NCBI GenBank assembly: GCA_900543885.1
Contig: UQTA01000048.1
Span: 1-21,139 of the forward strand
Source of the DNA: an uncultured Clostridium sp.
GTDB lineage: Bacteria; Bacillota; Clostridia; Lachnospirales; Lachnospiraceae
Reading direction: 5' to 3'
Length of the DNA: 21,139 nucleotides
The notes below the pieces were generated by a model. That model saw only the letters and a list, made by a program, of their open reading frames with translations. It did no database searches and was not told where the DNA came from. A program made the position numbers and the translations under genes. Below are positions 1-6,875 of this stretch, piece after piece. Each line of letters opens with the position of its first letter. The stretch's first letter is position 1.

Positions 1-126
1 CAATGTATGACTACTATACCGAGAGGTTTGTTAAATGTTAAGTTGATTGAACCGCCGTGTACCGAACGGTACGCACGGTGGTGTGAGAGGTCGGCTAATC
101 AACTAATGATTAGCCTCCTACTCGAT
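1..126 (+). mobile_element. Group II intron, 3' end (domains V and VI)
   Basis: The last 126 bases of a group II intron, a self-splicing retroelement. Domain V is at about 48-85: an outer helix ACCGCCGT (51-58) with ACGGTGGT (75-82, one G-U pair), the two-base bulge GC (73-74), and an inner helix GTACC/GGTAC (59-63/68-72) closed by a GAAC loop. Domain VI follows: GAGAGG (86-91 region) pairs with CCT-A-CTC (117-123), leaving A120 bulged, and a perfect 9-bp stem GGCTAATCA/TGATTAGCC (93-101/107-115) lies above it. A120 sits seven bases from the predicted 3' splice site after 126 (ending GAT), as expected for the branch-point adenosine. The rest of the intron lies outside the window. The intron runs opposite to the gene fragment it interrupts. 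Confidence 0.85.
3..41 (+). CDS. C-terminal tail of the group II intron-encoded protein (partial)
   Basis: An open frame entering from the left edge reads MYDYYTERFVKC and stops at TAA 39-41, a few bases before domain V. Bacterial intron-encoded reverse transcriptase/maturases commonly end just upstream of domain V, and a 'YDYY.ERF' tail is typical of them. Only about 12 codons are visible, so the call rests on position relative to domain V. The ATG at 3 is internal, not a start. Confidence 0.45.
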   Translation: MYDYYTERFVKC

Positions 127-298
127 TGGTTTCGGCTGCGTCCGGAACATCGCTTCTGGACGATGCAACCAGATGGAAAGCGGTCAGGGCAGCCATCAGT
201 ACGACGCAGGCGCCTGTGATCCAGCGCGGAATGTATGCTCCGGCAATGAACGTGAATGCCAGGATAAACCAGAAGAGTGCGGTGGTCACGCGTTTTTT
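127..298 (-). pseudogene. Fragment of a DUF979-like membrane protein gene, interrupted by intron and IS
   Basis: Read on the minus strand, the DNA between the intron 3' splice site and the IS end is open for about 57 codons and encodes a hydrophobic segment containing TTALFWFILAFTFIAGAYIP, then ITGACVVLMAALTAFHLV and a polar stretch. This resembles the early part of DUF979 membrane proteins (pattern 'GTALFW...GxxIP...VGxxxxxMxxLT'), which usually pair with DUF969. No start codon lies inside the fragment. The N-terminal side is cut by the IS at 299 and the C-terminal side by the antisense group II intron at 126, so the gene is almost certainly dead unless the intron splices from an antisense copy, which it cannot do for this strand. 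The family assignment is from memory of the motif and is moderate. Confidence 0.5.
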
Positions 299-316
299 GG
301 TTACAGTTCAGCCATG
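299..316 (+). repeat. IS terminal inverted repeat, left
   Basis: GGTTACAGTTCAGCCATG; an exact inverted copy is at 1794-1811. It lies on the 3' side of the transposase gene. Confidence 0.85.
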
Positions 317-335
317 AGGTTGAAACAACACTTTT

Positions 336-362
336 AACACCGGTTAAAAAATAGCCGGTGTT
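336..362 (-). terminator. Hairpin at the 3' end of the IS transposase gene
   Basis: AACACCGG (336-343) and CCGGTGTT (355-362) form a perfect 8-bp stem around an 11-base loop. The ancestral transposase stop codon (TAA, minus strand, 344-346) lies in the loop. There is no U-tract after either arm, so it may be a structure that limits read-through or translation rather than a classic terminator. Confidence 0.4.
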
Positions 363-1498
363 CCTATAAATATCTGTTTTATGTGGGCCATAAGATTCAT
401 TTTTCGCCGTTTTAATGTTTCTACTATGCTCAGAATCCTGCAATACATCTTTTGACCTTTTTCTTTTCAGAATCCACCTGCCATTTTTTGACGGTTCTTT
501 ACTTTCCTAAGGTCTCTTTCTGACATATTGTTATCAAAGGGTAATTCAAAACGCTTTAAAAACAGGAGGTGGTTTTCACGGTATTTTTCCAGGCGGGCCA
601 ACAGTGTCTTTTCTTCCCTCTTTGCATATTTATGTTTGGTACAATGATTCTCCTCTATTCCTTTCTCCAGACAGGCGGCATATCTTTTTTCATATTCTTG
701 CCTTTTCTCCTCCGAAAAACAGCTTTTCCCTTCTTCCTTTTGCTTCTTACGTTCCCTGTTCATCTCACATAACAGGTCTGACAGCTCTTTTGACCACTGG
801 TTTCCTGTTTCTTCGGTATTCTTTTTCAGATATCTCAGGATATGTACATTGCATTCTGCATGATCTGTCCCATACTGGTATAGTGCCGTTTCATGATCAT
901 GTAACAGCGTGCCTGCATAACTGTTGAAAAAGGGGATCTCACCCAATGCCTCTTTTGTTTTCTTTTCCATGCCATAGTAAACCACCGTCTTTTCATCGCT
1001 TATATTGCGGATATAGCTCTGCTTCCCATTTAAACTTACGGTAGTTGCATCTGTTGTTACTACCGGTTGGTTGGTCAGATGCTCTTCCAGCTTTTCGATC
1101 TCTGTTCCTGACAGGTCGGAAAATTTCTGGCAGAATTCATATACACTTCCCTCTGACAGTTCTAGGCATCCTTCTGATGCATCATTCAAAAAAGCTGCGA
1201 TCCGGTCATTGGACATGATCCCTTCACTATACAGGTCCATAGCAAGTGCCCTGACCGTAGGACCATATACTACCTCGCTGCGATATTTTTCAGGGATCGG
1301 ATATTTCCCATCGACATCTTTATAAATCCGGATCTCACGGATGACAGGCTGGACATGCAGATCAATCACATAACGGACAACATAGCCTCTTTCGGATACT
1401 TTCCCGACCGTTTCTATTTCATGAAAGTATTTTCCACTGGCCAGTTTTTCCTCCACTTTTTCATTATATAAACTTTGATCATAATGTCCGCCTGCCAT
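344..1498 (-). pseudogene. IS66-family DDE transposase with internal TGA
   Basis: Transposase of the surrounding IS, which would cut and join the element ends. The chosen ATG (minus strand, 1498) follows a good GAGGAG site and begins MAGGHYDQ; an open frame extends to 1633 but has no ribosome site and no family resemblance. Visible IS66 features are the VVYGPTVRALAMDLYSEGIMS region, 'TDATTV' (first catalytic Asp), 'HDHETALY' (second) and 'NNMSERDLRKVKNRQKMAGGF' split around the catalytic Glu in MSERDLR. Immediately after KMAGGF an in-frame TGA (467-469) ends the protein at 343 residues. The same frame continues to TAA at 344 with KGQKMYCRILSIVETLKRR and ...FIGTPAIF, the conserved IS66 C-terminal tail. 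A single C-to-T change (CGA Arg to TGA) would explain this. The zinc-finger N-terminus of long TnpC proteins is also absent. Confidence 0.8.
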
Positions 1499-1793
1499 AG
1501 CCGTCTCCTCTTCAACAGTAATAAAAACATCATAACATAAAACCGTTATAAATACGAATCTCCTTAAAATAGGAACTGGCAAAATGACTGGGGATAACAG
1601 CCATGTTTCAAATGTTTTTTTCTCCCTATCCACAAAACTGACTGAAAAAAAGTTGCTTAGTTTACCTTGAGAAAGAAAAAATATTTGGTTATTGATTCTG
1701 GAGTCAACTGAGAAAGAAAAAAGAGAAGGAACTGTGGATAAGTCCTTCTCTAAAAAAGTAAAATTTCTCTGTTTTTCATATATAGATCAGCTA

Positions 1794-1811
1794 CATGGCT
1801 GAACTGTAACC
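1794..1811 (-). repeat. IS terminal inverted repeat, right
   Basis: CATGGCTGAACTGTAACC, the exact reverse complement of 299-316. It lies on the 5' side of the transposase gene. Confidence 0.85.
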
Positions 1812-1893
1812 TGTTTTTGATTTTGTAGTCAATATGCATAAAAAATAGACGGACAATTTGTAAGATATGTGCATATAAAACCGAAAATAATTA

Positions 1894-1902
1894 TGATATG
1901 AT
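1894..1902 (+). promoter_or_regulatory. Candidate extended -10 promoter for the nucleoside hydrolase operon
   Basis: TGATATGAT is a TGn-extended -10 box (TATGAT, five of six matches to TATAAT). No good -35 is present at 17 bp, which extended -10 promoters tolerate. A start near 1909 would give a leader of about 170 bases before the first gene. Inference from motif and position only. Confidence 0.4.
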
Positions 1903-1922
1903 GCAAATATAAGAAAGTTACG

Positions 1923-2058
1923 TCAGGGAAAACTTGTGTAAGGACGAACTCTTCTGTTTGGGGAGAGGTGCGTCCTTTTTTTGTTGCTCATTTTCCCTGA
2001 AAATGTACTCCCGAAGTCTTTTAAGCGCCTGTTTTTGCGGCTGATCCTGAGAGTACAT
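1923..2058 (+). promoter_or_regulatory. Structured leader with nested inverted repeats, candidate attenuator
   Basis: Three perfect inverted repeats are stacked in the untranslated leader. TCAGGGAAAA (1923-1932) pairs with TTTTCCCTGA (1991-2000). Inside it AAGGACG pairs with CGTCCTT to form an intrinsic terminator. Directly after comes ATGTACTC (2003-2010) with GAGTACAT (2051-2058), which ends nine bases before the AAAGGAG ribosome site of the next gene. I do not recognise a known riboswitch consensus or a T-box motif. The arrangement suggests transcriptional control of the downstream operon, but no ligand can be named. Confidence 0.45.
1940..1983 (+). terminator. Intrinsic terminator in the leader
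   Basis: A stem of AAGGACG (1940-1946) with CGTCCTT (1971-1977) is followed immediately by a run of T. An inner helix CTCTTC/GGAGAG strengthens it. It lies between the candidate promoter and the first gene, so it would act as an attenuator rather than as the end of an upstream gene. Confidence 0.65.
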
Positions 2059-2079
2059 GAAACTGGAAAGGAGATTGGT

Positions 2080-3030
2080 ATGGAAACAGAAAAGAACAGT
2101 GCCGAGATCGGCTATATGAAGCGTCTTAGTCGGCCGGTCGGTCCGGTAGATGTAGTGCTGGATACAGATGCCTATAATGAGATCGATGATCTGTACGCAC
2201 TGGCATATATGATCCGGTCAAATGACCGGCTGAATGTAAAAGGGATTATGGCAGCGCCTTTTTACAGCCCTGCAAGTATGGGACGAACCAGACAGAACAG
2301 CAGCGCAAAAGAAGGAATGGAGCAAAGCTATTTAGCAATCCGGAAACTGCTTTCTGTCATGGGAGAAACAGAGTTAAAAGACCATGTCTTTAAAGGAGCA
2401 GAAAAAAATCTGCCGGATGAGCAGACCCCGGTGGACTGTCAGGCAGTCCGTGAGATCATCCGCCTTGCAAGAGAACATACACCGGAAGAGCCTCTTTACG
2501 TAGTAGGAATCGCAGTTTTGACAGATATCGCATCTGCCATTCTCTTGGCGCCAGATATTACCGATAAAATGGTAGTAGTATGGCTAGGCGGACATGGAAA
2601 GGAATGGCAGAGCTGTAGTGATTTTAATGCTGTTCAAGACATTGCGGCAGCCAGAGTTGTATTTGGTTGTGGTGTGGCAGCAGTCCAGCTTCCTTGCAAT
2701 GGAGTTGTGTCAGAATTTCGCATTTCCAGAGTAGAACTGGAATATTACATGAGAGGAAAAAGTCGGCTTTCTGATTATCTGCTGGATATCTCTCTTCCAT
2801 TTATGGAACAGAGAGAAAAGAAAAAAGATTGGTCCAAGCCATTATGGGATGTAACAGCAGTGGCGTGGCTGCTGGACGAAAAATTCATGGAAGACCGCTA
2901 TGAGCACAGTCCTATATTTGAATATGATAATTGCTATGGGGTGGATTTGCGGCGGCATTTTATTAAATATGTATACCACATTAATCGGGATATTCTGTTT
3001 GAGGATATGTTTGAAAAATTGACAAGATAA
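2080..3030 (+). CDS. Inosine/uridine-preferring nucleoside hydrolase family protein
   Basis: A 316-residue IUNH-superfamily enzyme, predicted to cleave the N-glycosidic bond of nucleosides to ribose and free base in the cytoplasm. The N-terminal metal and ribose motif DTDAYNEIDD (residues 28-37) matches the family DTDxGxDDxxA box with a longer insert, as in a divergent subgroup. Later parts include a VVGIAVLTDIASAILLAP segment and an acidic metal-site region near WDVTAVAWLL. The start is ATG 2080, seven bases after AAAGGAG; the frame is open to 1981, but that stretch overlaps the terminator hairpin. It is the first gene before a solute-binding protein and two permeases in the same direction, so the imported substrate may be a nucleoside or ribosyl compound. 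The base preference cannot be told, and the 'AYNEIDD' variation leaves room for a related function. Confidence 0.8.
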   Translation: METEKNSAEIGYMKRLSRPVGPVDVVLDTDAYNEIDDLYALAYMIRSNDRLNVKGIMAAPFYSPASMGRTRQNSSAKEGMEQSYLAIRKLLSVMGETELKDHVFKGAEKNLPDEQTPVDCQAVREIIRLAREHTPEEPLYVVGIAVLTDIASAILLAPDITDKMVVVWLGGHGKEWQSCSDFNAVQDIAAARVVFGCGVAAVQLPCNGVVSEFRISRVELEYYMRGKSRLSDYLLDISLPFMEQREKKKDWSKPLWDVTAVAWLLDEKFMEDRYEHSPIFEYDNCYGVDLRRHFIKYVYHINRDILFEDMFEKLTR

Positions 3031-3032
3031 AA

Positions 3033-3074
3033 TGCGTGTTTTCGGAAAATGGGAGAATTTCCGGGGCACATGCA
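3033..3074 (+). other. Intercistronic imperfect hairpin
   Basis: CGGAAA (3043-3048) pairs with TTTCCG (3058-3063), and TGCGTG (3033-3038) can extend the stem with CACATGCA (3067-3074, two-base bulge). There is no U-tract. It sits between the hydrolase and the binding-protein gene, where a stem could protect the abundant downstream mRNA or end an upstream decay product. Confidence 0.3.
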
Positions 3075-3093
3075 AGATAAAAGGAGGAATATT

Positions 3094-4413
3094 ATGTATA
3101 AGAAAGTATGGTTGGGGTTATTAACAGCAGCAATGGTAACAGGTTTGACAGCCTGCGGCAGCAAAGCAGCAGAAGAGACCACTGCAAAAGCAGCAGAAGG
3201 GACAGATGGAGAAGTAACGATCCATCTGATGATGAGCAATTCACAGGAGTTGGGTGTAAGCGCAGCTGTAGAAGCATTTAATAAGGCATATGAAGGCAAG
3301 ATCAGATGCGAGGCAGACTACGTTGCATTTAATGATGTATTTGAGACGTTAGAAGTTCTTATGAGTAATAAGTCCACTGAGTATGATATTTTTGCAGCGG
3401 ACGGACCAAATGTTGCAGCGTATGTAAGCCGCGGTTATTTACAGCCATTAAACAAGTGGATCAGTGATGATGAGATCAAGATGTTCACTGATGCAATGAT
3501 CACAGAAGGAACTTATAAAGATCAGTTCTATGGCGCACCAATGGGCAATTCATCTACTGTTCTTTACTATAATAAGGCACTTCTGGAAGAATCAGGCATT
3601 GATATTGACTTTGATTCTGTAACTCCAGACAACCGTCTTACCTGGGAACAGCTGATCGATTACTCCAAACAGGCACTGGATGTACTTGATCCAGATCATT
3701 CCAAGGGAATCTACGGAATCGAATTCCAGCAGGTTGGCCGTGTATATCAGATGAACATCCTTCCTAACTCCTTAGGCGGTGCGCAGATCAGCGAAGATGG
3801 CCTCAGTGTAGACGGCGTGATCGATACACAGCCATGGATGGATGCATTAAACTTTTATCAAACACAGGTAAATGATGGTATTTTTACCAGAGGCATTTCT
3901 GCAGATGATACCAGTAGTTATTTCCAGTCTGGAAAGATTTTATTCTACTTAGGAACTACTGCACTTCCTGCAGCATTTGAAAAGAATGGATTTGAGGACT
4001 GGGGATACACCTATATTCCATGCTTTGAAGGTCATGAAAATGAAGTTCGTTCCGCATGCGGAAGCTGGACGATTGGTATGAATACTTATTCTGAAAAACA
4101 GGAAGCATCGGCTGAATTTATTAAATATCTGACTCTGTATGATGGCGCAGATGTTTATATTAATGCATCTGGCATGGTACCTGCACTGGAGCGTCAGTTT
4201 ACGGCTGAATTAAAAGAAGCAAAGCCATATATGGTAATGGCTGAATACGAAGTTAAGAATACTGCACTGGTAAGAGCAATCACACCTGCATTTAATGAGT
4301 ACTCTACTGCTATGAATGCACTGTGGGATAATGTAAGAAACGGTGCGGATGTAGCTGGTGCTGTAGATGACTGTAAAGCGGAACTTGAAACTGCATTTAA
4401 GGAATACGAATAA
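3094..4413 (+). CDS. ABC transporter solute-binding lipoprotein, family 1
   Basis: A 439-residue extracellular solute-binding protein of the carbohydrate (CUT1, MalE-like) type. It has a lipoprotein signal peptide: basic MYKK, a hydrophobic core and the lipobox LTAC with the lipidated Cys at residue 21, followed by a Ala/Glu/Thr-rich tether. The mature protein shows the usual fold landmarks ('FNKAYEGK', 'YDIFAADGPNVAAYVSRGYL', 'YGAPMGNSSTVLYYNKALLE', 'TWEQLIDYSKQAL', 'ASAEFIKYLT'). The start ATG 3094 follows AAAAGGAGG by seven bases; an earlier in-frame ATG at 3049 lacks a site and would spoil the signal peptide. It captures the substrate outside the membrane for the two permeases that follow. 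The ligand is not readable; context suggests a nucleoside, ribosyl or sugar compound. Confidence 0.9.
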   Translation: MYKKVWLGLLTAAMVTGLTACGSKAAEETTAKAAEGTDGEVTIHLMMSNSQELGVSAAVEAFNKAYEGKIRCEADYVAFNDVFETLEVLMSNKSTEYDIFAADGPNVAAYVSRGYLQPLNKWISDDEIKMFTDAMITEGTYKDQFYGAPMGNSSTVLYYNKALLEESGIDIDFDSVTPDNRLTWEQLIDYSKQALDVLDPDHSKGIYGIEFQQVGRVYQMNILPNSLGGAQISEDGLSVDGVIDTQPWMDALNFYQTQVNDGIFTRGISADDTSSYFQSGKILFYLGTTALPAAFEKNGFEDWGYTYIPCFEGHENEVRSACGSWTIGMNTYSEKQEASAEFIKYLTLYDGADVYINASGMVPALERQFTAELKEAKPYMVMAEYEVKNTALVRAITPAFNEYSTAMNALWDNVRNGADVAGAVDDCKAELETAFKEYE

Positions 4414-4415
4414 AC

Positions 4416-5276
4416 ATGAATATGAAGAAAAATATAATATTGAGAAAAATGGTGCCATATCTGTTATTAGCACCAGCACTGATCATTATTTTTATTTTTA
4501 AAATTTACCCGATTATCTCTGTCATTCTGGAATCTTTTTTCCGGAATGGCAGTCCATCCCTGCGTACCTATGAGATCCTTTTTGGAGACAGGAATTTCTG
4601 GGGAGCATTAAGCACAACCGTAAAAATGAATCTGGTTATGATACCGCTTCAAATCGTTATCTCTCTGTGTCTTGCTCTTTTGGTAAACTCTACGATCAAG
4701 GGAATCGGAATTTTCAGGAGCATCTATTATCTGCCGGTTACTATGGCTATCTCTGTAGCGTCTATCAGTTGGAATCTGATGGCAAACTACAACAGTGGTG
4801 TATTTAACAGTATATCTACCTTTTTAGGACTTGGAAAACAGGGATTTTTCACAGATGTGAAACAGGCATTGTGGTGTATTGTGATGATGGCTACATGGAA
4901 AGGCTGCGGATACTGGATGATGTACATTTTAGCTGGATTAAAGGGTGTGGATACAGCTATTTATGAATCAGCAAAACTGGACGGAGCCGGCTTTTTTACA
5001 ACTTTGTTCCATATTACATTGCCATTGATTAAAAGAACATTGCTTTTTGTATTTGTAGCAAATACGTCTGCTAACATGCTGCTATTTGCTCCGATGAAAC
5101 TGATCACAGAAGGTGGGCCTCAGAATAGCACAAATGTGCTGATGTACGAAGTTTATAAATCAGCATTTAGGAATGGCAACGCATCAAGAGCAGGTGCCCT
5201 GACAACAATTTTGCTGCTGATCGTACTGGCTGTTGTTGTAGTACAATTCCGCTTATTAAATGAAAAGGAGGATTAA
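4416..5276 (+). CDS. ABC transporter permease, UgpA/MalF-like
   Basis: A 286-residue integral membrane protein with about six membrane helices, starting near residues 13-35 (VPYLLLAPALIIIFIF). The cytoplasmic EAA loop that docks the ATPase is YESAKLDGAGF...HITLPLIKR (about residues 183-207). It forms the inner-membrane channel together with the next gene. The ATG lies two bases after the binding-protein stop; a second ATG two codons on is also possible, as the ribosome site (AAGGAA within the preceding gene) is weak. Tight spacing implies translational coupling. No ATP-binding gene follows, so the complex must borrow one, as many Firmicute CUT1 systems do with MsmK/MsiK. Confidence 0.92.
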   Translation: MNMKKNIILRKMVPYLLLAPALIIIFIFKIYPIISVILESFFRNGSPSLRTYEILFGDRNFWGALSTTVKMNLVMIPLQIVISLCLALLVNSTIKGIGIFRSIYYLPVTMAISVASISWNLMANYNSGVFNSISTFLGLGKQGFFTDVKQALWCIVMMATWKGCGYWMMYILAGLKGVDTAIYESAKLDGAGFFTTLFHITLPLIKRTLLFVFVANTSANMLLFAPMKLITEGGPQNSTNVLMYEVYKSAFRNGNASRAGALTTILLLIVLAVVVVQFRLLNEKED

Positions 5277-5280
5277 GGCT

Positions 5281-6126
5281 ATGAAGGAAACAAAAACACC
5301 TTTAGAAAAAGCAGTCTTATATGTGGTTTTGACTATCATTGCTTTCATTGCCATTTTTCCTTTGCTTTATATTATTTTAGCTTCATTCAGGACGAATAAA
5401 GAGATCTTTGAGTATGCACTTCCGTTTACATGGAAGACTCTGATTCCTCAAAACTGGACTATGGATAACTATATGGCTATTTTTTCAGAAATGGGATATG
5501 GTACAGCTCTGAAAAATACCCTGATTGTAGTTGCTATTTTAGTTCCGTTAAGTATGCTGATTTCTGCGCTGGGAGGTTTTACATTTGCATTCTTTGATTT
5601 TAAGGGTAAAAATATTCTGTTTGCAATCTGCCTGATCTCATTTATGGTACCGGAAGATGCAGTAGCTTTACCTCTTTACAATCTGATCTCTTCTCTGGGA
5701 ATGGTCAATTCTTATGCCGCTCTTGTTTTTCCGGGTGCAGCCAGCGGACTTGCCATGTTTTTATTTACACAGTTCTTTAAAGAGATACCGAAGAGTCTGG
5801 TTGAGGCAGCGCGTATTGATGGAGCATCCTGGATTCAGGTATTTTTCAATGTGATCTTACCACTGTCTGTGCCGGTAGCTATTACCGCCGGACTTATGAT
5901 CTTTGTAAATGAATGGAATAACTTCTTCTGGCCGCTGTTGGCAACCCGTACAGAGGCAGCAAGAACGATTCAGGTAGCATTATCTTATTTCTCAGATGAG
6001 AATCAGGTATATTTTAGTTATATTTTTTCAGGCGCCGCAATTTCAGCAGTTGTACCTGTCATCTTATTCCTTCCATTGCAGAAGTATTTTGTGCAGGGTA
6101 TTACCAGCAGTGGTGTAAAGGGCTAA
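5281..6126 (+). CDS. ABC transporter permease, MalG/AraQ-like
   Basis: A 281-residue inner-membrane permease with about six helices. The EAA loop is VEAARIDGASW...NVILPLSVP (about 174-198). The N-terminal IIAFIAIFPLLYIILASF helix and the 'SFRTNKEIF' start are typical of MalG-type partners. An in-frame ATG at 5260 lies inside the previous gene, upstream of the AAGGAGGA site, so the ATG at 5281, just after that site, is the start. It heterodimerises with the upstream permease. Last gene of the operon, closed by the terminator at 6161-6202. Confidence 0.92.
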   Translation: MKETKTPLEKAVLYVVLTIIAFIAIFPLLYIILASFRTNKEIFEYALPFTWKTLIPQNWTMDNYMAIFSEMGYGTALKNTLIVVAILVPLSMLISALGGFTFAFFDFKGKNILFAICLISFMVPEDAVALPLYNLISSLGMVNSYAALVFPGAASGLAMFLFTQFFKEIPKSLVEAARIDGASWIQVFFNVILPLSVPVAITAGLMIFVNEWNNFFWPLLATRTEAARTIQVALSYFSDENQVYFSYIFSGAAISAVVPVILFLPLQKYFVQGITSSGVKG

Positions 6127-6160
6127 GAAAGTTAAAACTTACGAAAAATGCAGTGATCAT

Positions 6161-6202
6161 AAAAAATCCGCAGGCGTCTGATGACGTACAGGCGGATTTT
6201 TT
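6161..6202. terminator. Strong bidirectional intrinsic terminator
   Basis: AAAAAATCCGC (6161-6171) and GCGGATTTTTT (6192-6202) form a perfect stem with a 20-base loop. The A/T flanks give a U-tract on both strands. It closes the ABC transporter operon 35 bases after its last stop codon. Confidence 0.85.
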
Positions 6203-6227
6203 GTGCTGTACAGTCTTCGGGAGTCTG

Positions 6228-6236
6228 TGCTACAAT
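6228..6236 (+). promoter_or_regulatory. Candidate extended -10 promoter for glpP
   Basis: TGCTACAAT is a TGn-extended -10 box between the terminator and the glpP start, predicting a transcript start near 6243 and a leader of about 40 bases. No convincing -35 is seen. Confidence 0.4.
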
Positions 6237-6283
6237 GGTTGGGGAGAAAATGAAATAAATGTGTATAGTGAGGATGAAAAATA

Positions 6284-6850
6284 ATGAAAACAACCTTACA
6301 GGATATCATAAAAAAGAATCCCATTATGGCGGCTTTGTGCAGGGAAGAAGACTTAGATGATCTTTGTCTGTCACGGGTAAAACTGGCATATATTTTTTGT
6401 GGAAATTTAAAAACTCTGCCGTTCATTGTGGAACGCGTGAGAAAAGCAGGGATTGTACCCCTTGTATATATGGATTTTATTGATGGGTTGTCATCAAAGG
6501 ACAGCGCAGTAGACTTTGTGAAATATTATACAAGTGCAGCAGGAATAGTGACTACAAAATCAAATCAGGTGAGAAGGGCAAAGGCTCTTGAATTGCTGGT
6601 AATCCAGCGTTTTTTTGTGTTTGATGCCATTTCACAAGCCAATATCCGACATCAGATCAAAAGCTGCACAGCAGATGGTGTAGAGATCCTCCCGGGGGTC
6701 ATATTAAGTGTAATAAGTGATCTTTCAAAAGAAAGTAGGATTCCGTTTATAACGGGCGGTTTTATTAATACGAAAAAAGAAATTGACGCTGCCATGGAAA
6801 ACGGAGCGGCAGGTATCACCACTTCTGTACCCAATCTCTGGTTTTTATAA
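6284..6850 (+). CDS. glpP: Glycerol-3-phosphate responsive antiterminator (GlpP family)
   Basis: A 188-residue cytoplasmic protein matching GlpP: N-terminal 'NPIMAAL' , the 'LAYIFCGNL' and 'VYMDFIDGLSSKDSAVDF' segments, 'GIVTTKSNQVRRAKALELLVIQRFFVFD', and C-terminal 'PFITGGFINTKKEIDAAMENGAAGITTS' (TIM-barrel phosphate-binding region). In Bacillus GlpP binds glycerol 3-phosphate and prevents termination in leaders of glp genes. A GAGGA site lies about 11 bases before the ATG. No glycerol gene is beside it here: it stands between a transporter terminator and gpr. It probably acts in trans on distant glpF/glpK/glpD leaders; a role on the nearby transporter is not supported by the sequence. Confidence 0.88.
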   Translation: MKTTLQDIIKKNPIMAALCREEDLDDLCLSRVKLAYIFCGNLKTLPFIVERVRKAGIVPLVYMDFIDGLSSKDSAVDFVKYYTSAAGIVTTKSNQVRRAKALELLVIQRFFVFDAISQANIRHQIKSCTADGVEILPGVILSVISDLSKESRIPFITGGFINTKKEIDAAMENGAAGITTSVPNLWFL

Positions 6851-6875
6851 TAAAGTCAGCCATTCTGTTTAAACT

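Larger units (their letters stand above)
299..1811 (-). mobile_element. IS66-type insertion sequence with 18-bp terminal inverted repeats
   Basis: GGTTACAGTTCAGCCATG at 299-316 is repeated exactly in inverted orientation at 1794-1811 (CATGGCTGAACTGTAACC), bounding a 1513-bp element. Between them is one transposase gene on the minus strand with IS66-family DDE features, so this resembles the single-ORF (ISBst12-like) branch of IS66. The flanking 8-mers, CGTTTTTT (291-298) and TGTTTTTG (1812-1819), agree at six of eight positions. That fits a decayed 8-bp target duplication, the size usual for IS66, but the T-run makes this weak. The tips do not show the GTAA end common in classical IS66, so the subgroup is uncertain. 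The transposase carries a stop codon, so this copy is probably immobile without help. Confidence 0.8.

Noticed and set aside
99..443. Open frame of 114 codons on the minus strand across the IS end
   Set aside because: It runs over the inverted repeat in a frame different from both the transposase tail and the DUF979-like fragment, so it is a shadow.
1499..1633. 45-codon upstream extension of the transposase
   Set aside because: It has no ribosome site and no IS66 resemblance, whereas GAGGAG immediately precedes the ATG at 1498.
1627..1741. A replication origin suggested by the DnaA boxes
   Set aside because: Only two boxes, inside an IS, with no dnaA, dnaN or AT-rich unwinding region; chance or an IS feature is simpler.
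1940..1983. T-box leader
   Set aside because: GAGGTGCGTCC loosely recalls the T-box, but the AGGGTGGNACCGCG core is missing and the next gene is not an amino acid gene.
4210..4479. Minus-strand open frames over the transporter genes
   Set aside because: They oppose strong coding sequence, lack ribosome sites and have no family features.
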